Made by a program: the position numbers and the translations under genes. The notes beneath the pieces are model-generated. The model worked only from the letters and a program-made list of their open reading frames with translations. It was not told the DNA's origin and searched no databases. A DNA stretch of 15,501 nucleotides from UBA11891 sp049890035 (GTDB lineage Bacteria; Bacteroidota; Bacteroidia; Flavobacteriales; Flavobacteriaceae): NCBI GenBank assembly GCA_049890035.1, contig JBMHCG010000015.1:1-15501 (forward strand). The letters run 5' to 3'. This document shows positions 14,189-15,501 of the stretch, in pieces (position 1 is the stretch's first letter; the number at the start of each line of letters is the position of its first letter).

Positions 14189-14949
14189 TGAATCGAATAG
14201 ACCAAGCCTTTGCTAGAGGCAAGAAATTACTCTCCATTTATTTTTCCGCGGGACACCCCCAGTTGGAAGATACCGTTCCCATTCTCAAACAATTGCAAGC
14301 CAGTGGGGTGGACATGATCGAGATCGGACTGCCCTTTAGTGATCCTTTGGCCGATGGCCCAACCATCCAGGAAAGTGCCACCCAGGCACTGCGCAATGGA
14401 ATGACAACCCACAAACTGTTTGAGCAATTGCAGGATGTCAGACAACATATCGATATCCCTTTGATCCTAATGGGGTATTTTAACCCCATGCTTCAATATG
14501 GGATGGAAGCCTTTTGCGAGCGCTGCGCGGCCGTTGGCATCGACGGGCTGATCATACCCGATTTGCCCATTGACGTCTTTGAAAAAGAATATAAAGCCCT
14601 TTTTGACAAACACGGTTTGTATGCCATTTTCTTGATTACCCCACAAACCCGTGATACTCGAATCCGTTATATCGACAGGGTTTCAAAAGGTTTTATTTAT
14701 ATGGTGAGTAGTGCCCGTGTCACCGGTGCCCAATCCGACTTTGGAGCCGCCCAAACGGCCTATTTCCAACGGATTGCGGAACTGCAACTGAACACCCCCC
14801 AAATCGTGGGTTTTGGCATCAGCAATGCGGCTACCTATCAAGCAGCCACCCAACACGCACAAGGTGCTATTATTGGGTCGGCCTTTATTCAATTTTTAAA
14901 AGAAAAGGGCGTTTCTTGCATTCCAGAGTTTATTGAACAAATCCGATGA
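14188..14949 (+). CDS. trpA: Tryptophan synthase alpha chain
   Basis: TrpA (253 residues) splits indole-3-glycerol phosphate to indole, which is channelled to TrpB. Catalytic Glu45 and Asp56 lie in IEIGLPFSDPLADGP, and the flexible loop SSARVTGAQ (174-182) matches the family. The ATG at 14188 overlaps the trpB stop (TGATG) and gives the expected length; the frame is open upstream to 14131 but that would lie inside trpB. It is the last trp gene, and no clear terminator follows it. Confidence 0.97.
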   Translation: MNRIDQAFARGKKLLSIYFSAGHPQLEDTVPILKQLQASGVDMIEIGLPFSDPLADGPTIQESATQALRNGMTTHKLFEQLQDVRQHIDIPLILMGYFNPMLQYGMEAFCERCAAVGIDGLIIPDLPIDVFEKEYKALFDKHGLYAIFLITPQTRDTRIRYIDRVSKGFIYMVSSARVTGAQSDFGAAQTAYFQRIAELQLNTPQIVGFGISNAATYQAATQHAQGAIIGSAFIQFLKEKGVSCIPEFIEQIR

Positions 14950-15149
14950 TACGGTATGCGCGCAGCTTTGTAAGCCAGACTTAAAACCCTGTCGATTGTA
15001 TTCGTGCGCGCCACGGAAGCGCACCTTGCACTTTCGACCTAATTTTTTGCTTCTTTTTGCGTCAAGAAAAAAGGAAGAAGGAAGCTGTTTATTATGCGGC
15101 ATACCGCGCACGTACCACAGACGCACGCTAGTGGTACCCCTTTACGTTC
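14950..15149. other. Intergenic region rich in inverted repeats
   Basis: No gene is supported here. It contains three inverted repeats: CGGTATGC (14952-14959) with GCATACCG (15099-15106); GTGCGC (15004-15009) with GCGCAC (15019-15024); and GTACCAC (15112-15118) with GTGGTAC (15131-15137). None is followed by a proper T tract, so the ends of trpA and of the small leftward genes are not clearly marked. Confidence 0.6.
15043..15072 (-). repeat. Possible dispersed Bacteroidetes intergenic repeat
   Basis: On the - strand the stretch reads TTTTTTCTTGACGCAAAAAG followed by AAGCAAAAAA. From recall, close variants of TTCTTGACCCAAAAAGAAGC occur many times in intergenic regions of Bacteroidetes. Copy number in this genome cannot be seen from one window. 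Confidence 0.4.
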
Positions 15150-15245
15150 TTACTTATTCTTCTCTGATCTATCGATGCGTATTACGATAAAACTACCGAC
15201 AAGGGCGAGAACAATGGCGAACAGACAGACGTACACAAAACCCAT
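15150..15245 (-). CDS. 31-residue predicted membrane peptide
   Basis: The ORF reads ATG at 15245 to TAA at 15150-15152. It encodes a hydrophobic segment (MGFVYVCLFAIVLALVGSFI) and a short charged tail (VIRIDRSEKNK): one membrane helix with a positively charged end, probably cytoplasmic. It begins 5 nt after the stop of the 56-codon gene and so is likely cotranscribed with it. Function is unknown. The chance of a random 31-codon ORF is real, but the composition and tight spacing favour a gene. Confidence 0.5.
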   Translation of the reverse strand: MGFVYVCLFAIVLALVGSFIVIRIDRSEKNK

Positions 15246-15250
15246 AGTAT

Positions 15251-15421
15251 TTATGTTTTAGTTGATAGATAAAGTCCTGTCCATAAAGTCACTATCACAG
15301 CTAATAAACCGACTATTATACTAAGGTCTTTTTCATCAGGGTCAAAAATATTGCTCAAAACGACACCGGCAAAAATCAATTTTGACACATCCAGCAGATA
15401 GCCTCCGAGTACTTTTTTCAT
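15251..15421 (-). CDS. 56-residue predicted two-helix membrane protein
   Basis: The ORF reads ATG at 15421 to TAA at 15251-15253. It starts MKKVLGGYLLDVSKLIFAGV, then a short polar linker (SNIFDPDEKD), then a second hydrophobic stretch (LSIIVGLLAVIVTLWTGLYL) and STKT. Two membrane helices with an acidic turn between them are predicted. It resembles small Bacteroidetes proteins I recall under names such as DUF6722, but that match is from memory. It forms a two-gene unit with the 31-codon ORF behind it. A TATATTTG box stands about 49 nt upstream. Confidence 0.6.
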   Translation of the reverse strand: MKKVLGGYLLDVSKLIFAGVVLSNIFDPDEKDLSIIVGLLAVIVTLWTGLYLSTKT

Positions 15422-15469
15422 GGTGTTAGATTTTGAGCCGTGATGGAGCGTATCCTCCTATCATGACAC

Positions 15470-15477
15470 CAAATATA
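15470..15477 (-). promoter_or_regulatory. Promoter -7 element of the small membrane genes
   Basis: The - strand reads TATATTTG, an exact TAnnTTTG match, 48 nt before the ATG at 15421. No TTTG is found 19-21 nt further upstream. The implied leader is about 40 nt and includes a short ORF. Confidence 0.4.
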
Positions 15478-15501
15478 TAGAATATTTTTTTGTGTTATTC
15501 C

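Noticed and set aside
14896..15190. Overlapping ORFs on both strands downstream of trpA (14933-15190 + and 14896-15126 -)
   Set aside because: Cys/Arg/Ser-rich composition, no domain, and they overlap repeats, the end of trpA, or the small membrane gene.
1..15501. CRISPR arrays, insertion sequences, phage genes, rRNA
   Set aside because: No regularly spaced repeats, transposase motifs, structural phage genes or rRNA sequences were found.

Overview
The window looks like a chromosomal segment of a Bacteroidetes bacterium, most likely a flavobacterium. The evidence is gene content and order (short HPF, XerC, bS21, an acyl-CoA dehydrogenase, DUF2851 and PspC-type proteins), promoter-like sites of the Bacteroidetes form TTTG-N19..21-TAnnTTTG, few Shine-Dalgarno (SD) sequences apart from a strong one at rpsU, and tRNA genes without encoded CCA. 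No database search was possible; family calls rest on motifs and recall.

Positions 1-283 have no recognised gene. They hold two rightward terminators that end transcription entering from the left, and a leftward terminator that closes the tRNA operon. From 7940 down to 284 everything reads leftward: rhodanese, DUF2851, PspC-like protein, AgcS-type cation symporter, helix-hairpin-helix (HhH) protein, acyl-CoA dehydrogenase, rpsU (bS21), xerC, hpf, then tRNA-Thr(TGT), tRNA-Tyr(GTA), tRNA-Gly(TCC) and tRNA-Thr(GGT). The HhH gene is cut by an in-frame TAG, after which 38 more codons of family-like sequence continue. rpsU has an exceptional SD.

A divergent intergenic region (7941-8058) separates this run from a rightward MarR-family regulator, whose start region carries two copies of a TTGTA-N2-TACAA palindrome. 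Next comes a complete, tightly packed tryptophan operon, trpE-G-D-C-F-B-A (8659-14949), with junctions that overlap or lie 3 nt apart. It is preceded by a strong promoter, a 17-residue leader peptide with two adjacent Trp codons, and mutually exclusive RNA hairpins ending in an intrinsic terminator: a full ribosome-mediated attenuator. The promoter geometry suggests that the leader peptide is translated from a leaderless mRNA.

Downstream of trpA lies about 200 bp rich in inverted repeats, including a motif that resembles a dispersed Bacteroidetes intergenic repeat. Finally there are two very small leftward genes (56 and 31 codons) that encode predicted membrane peptides.

The genes are mainly housekeeping. 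The strongest items for a second look are the trp attenuator with its probably leaderless leader peptide, the interrupted HhH gene, the rpsU SD with its bS21 autoregulation logic, the MarR operator pair, and the absence of tuf after a tRNA cluster that normally precedes it.
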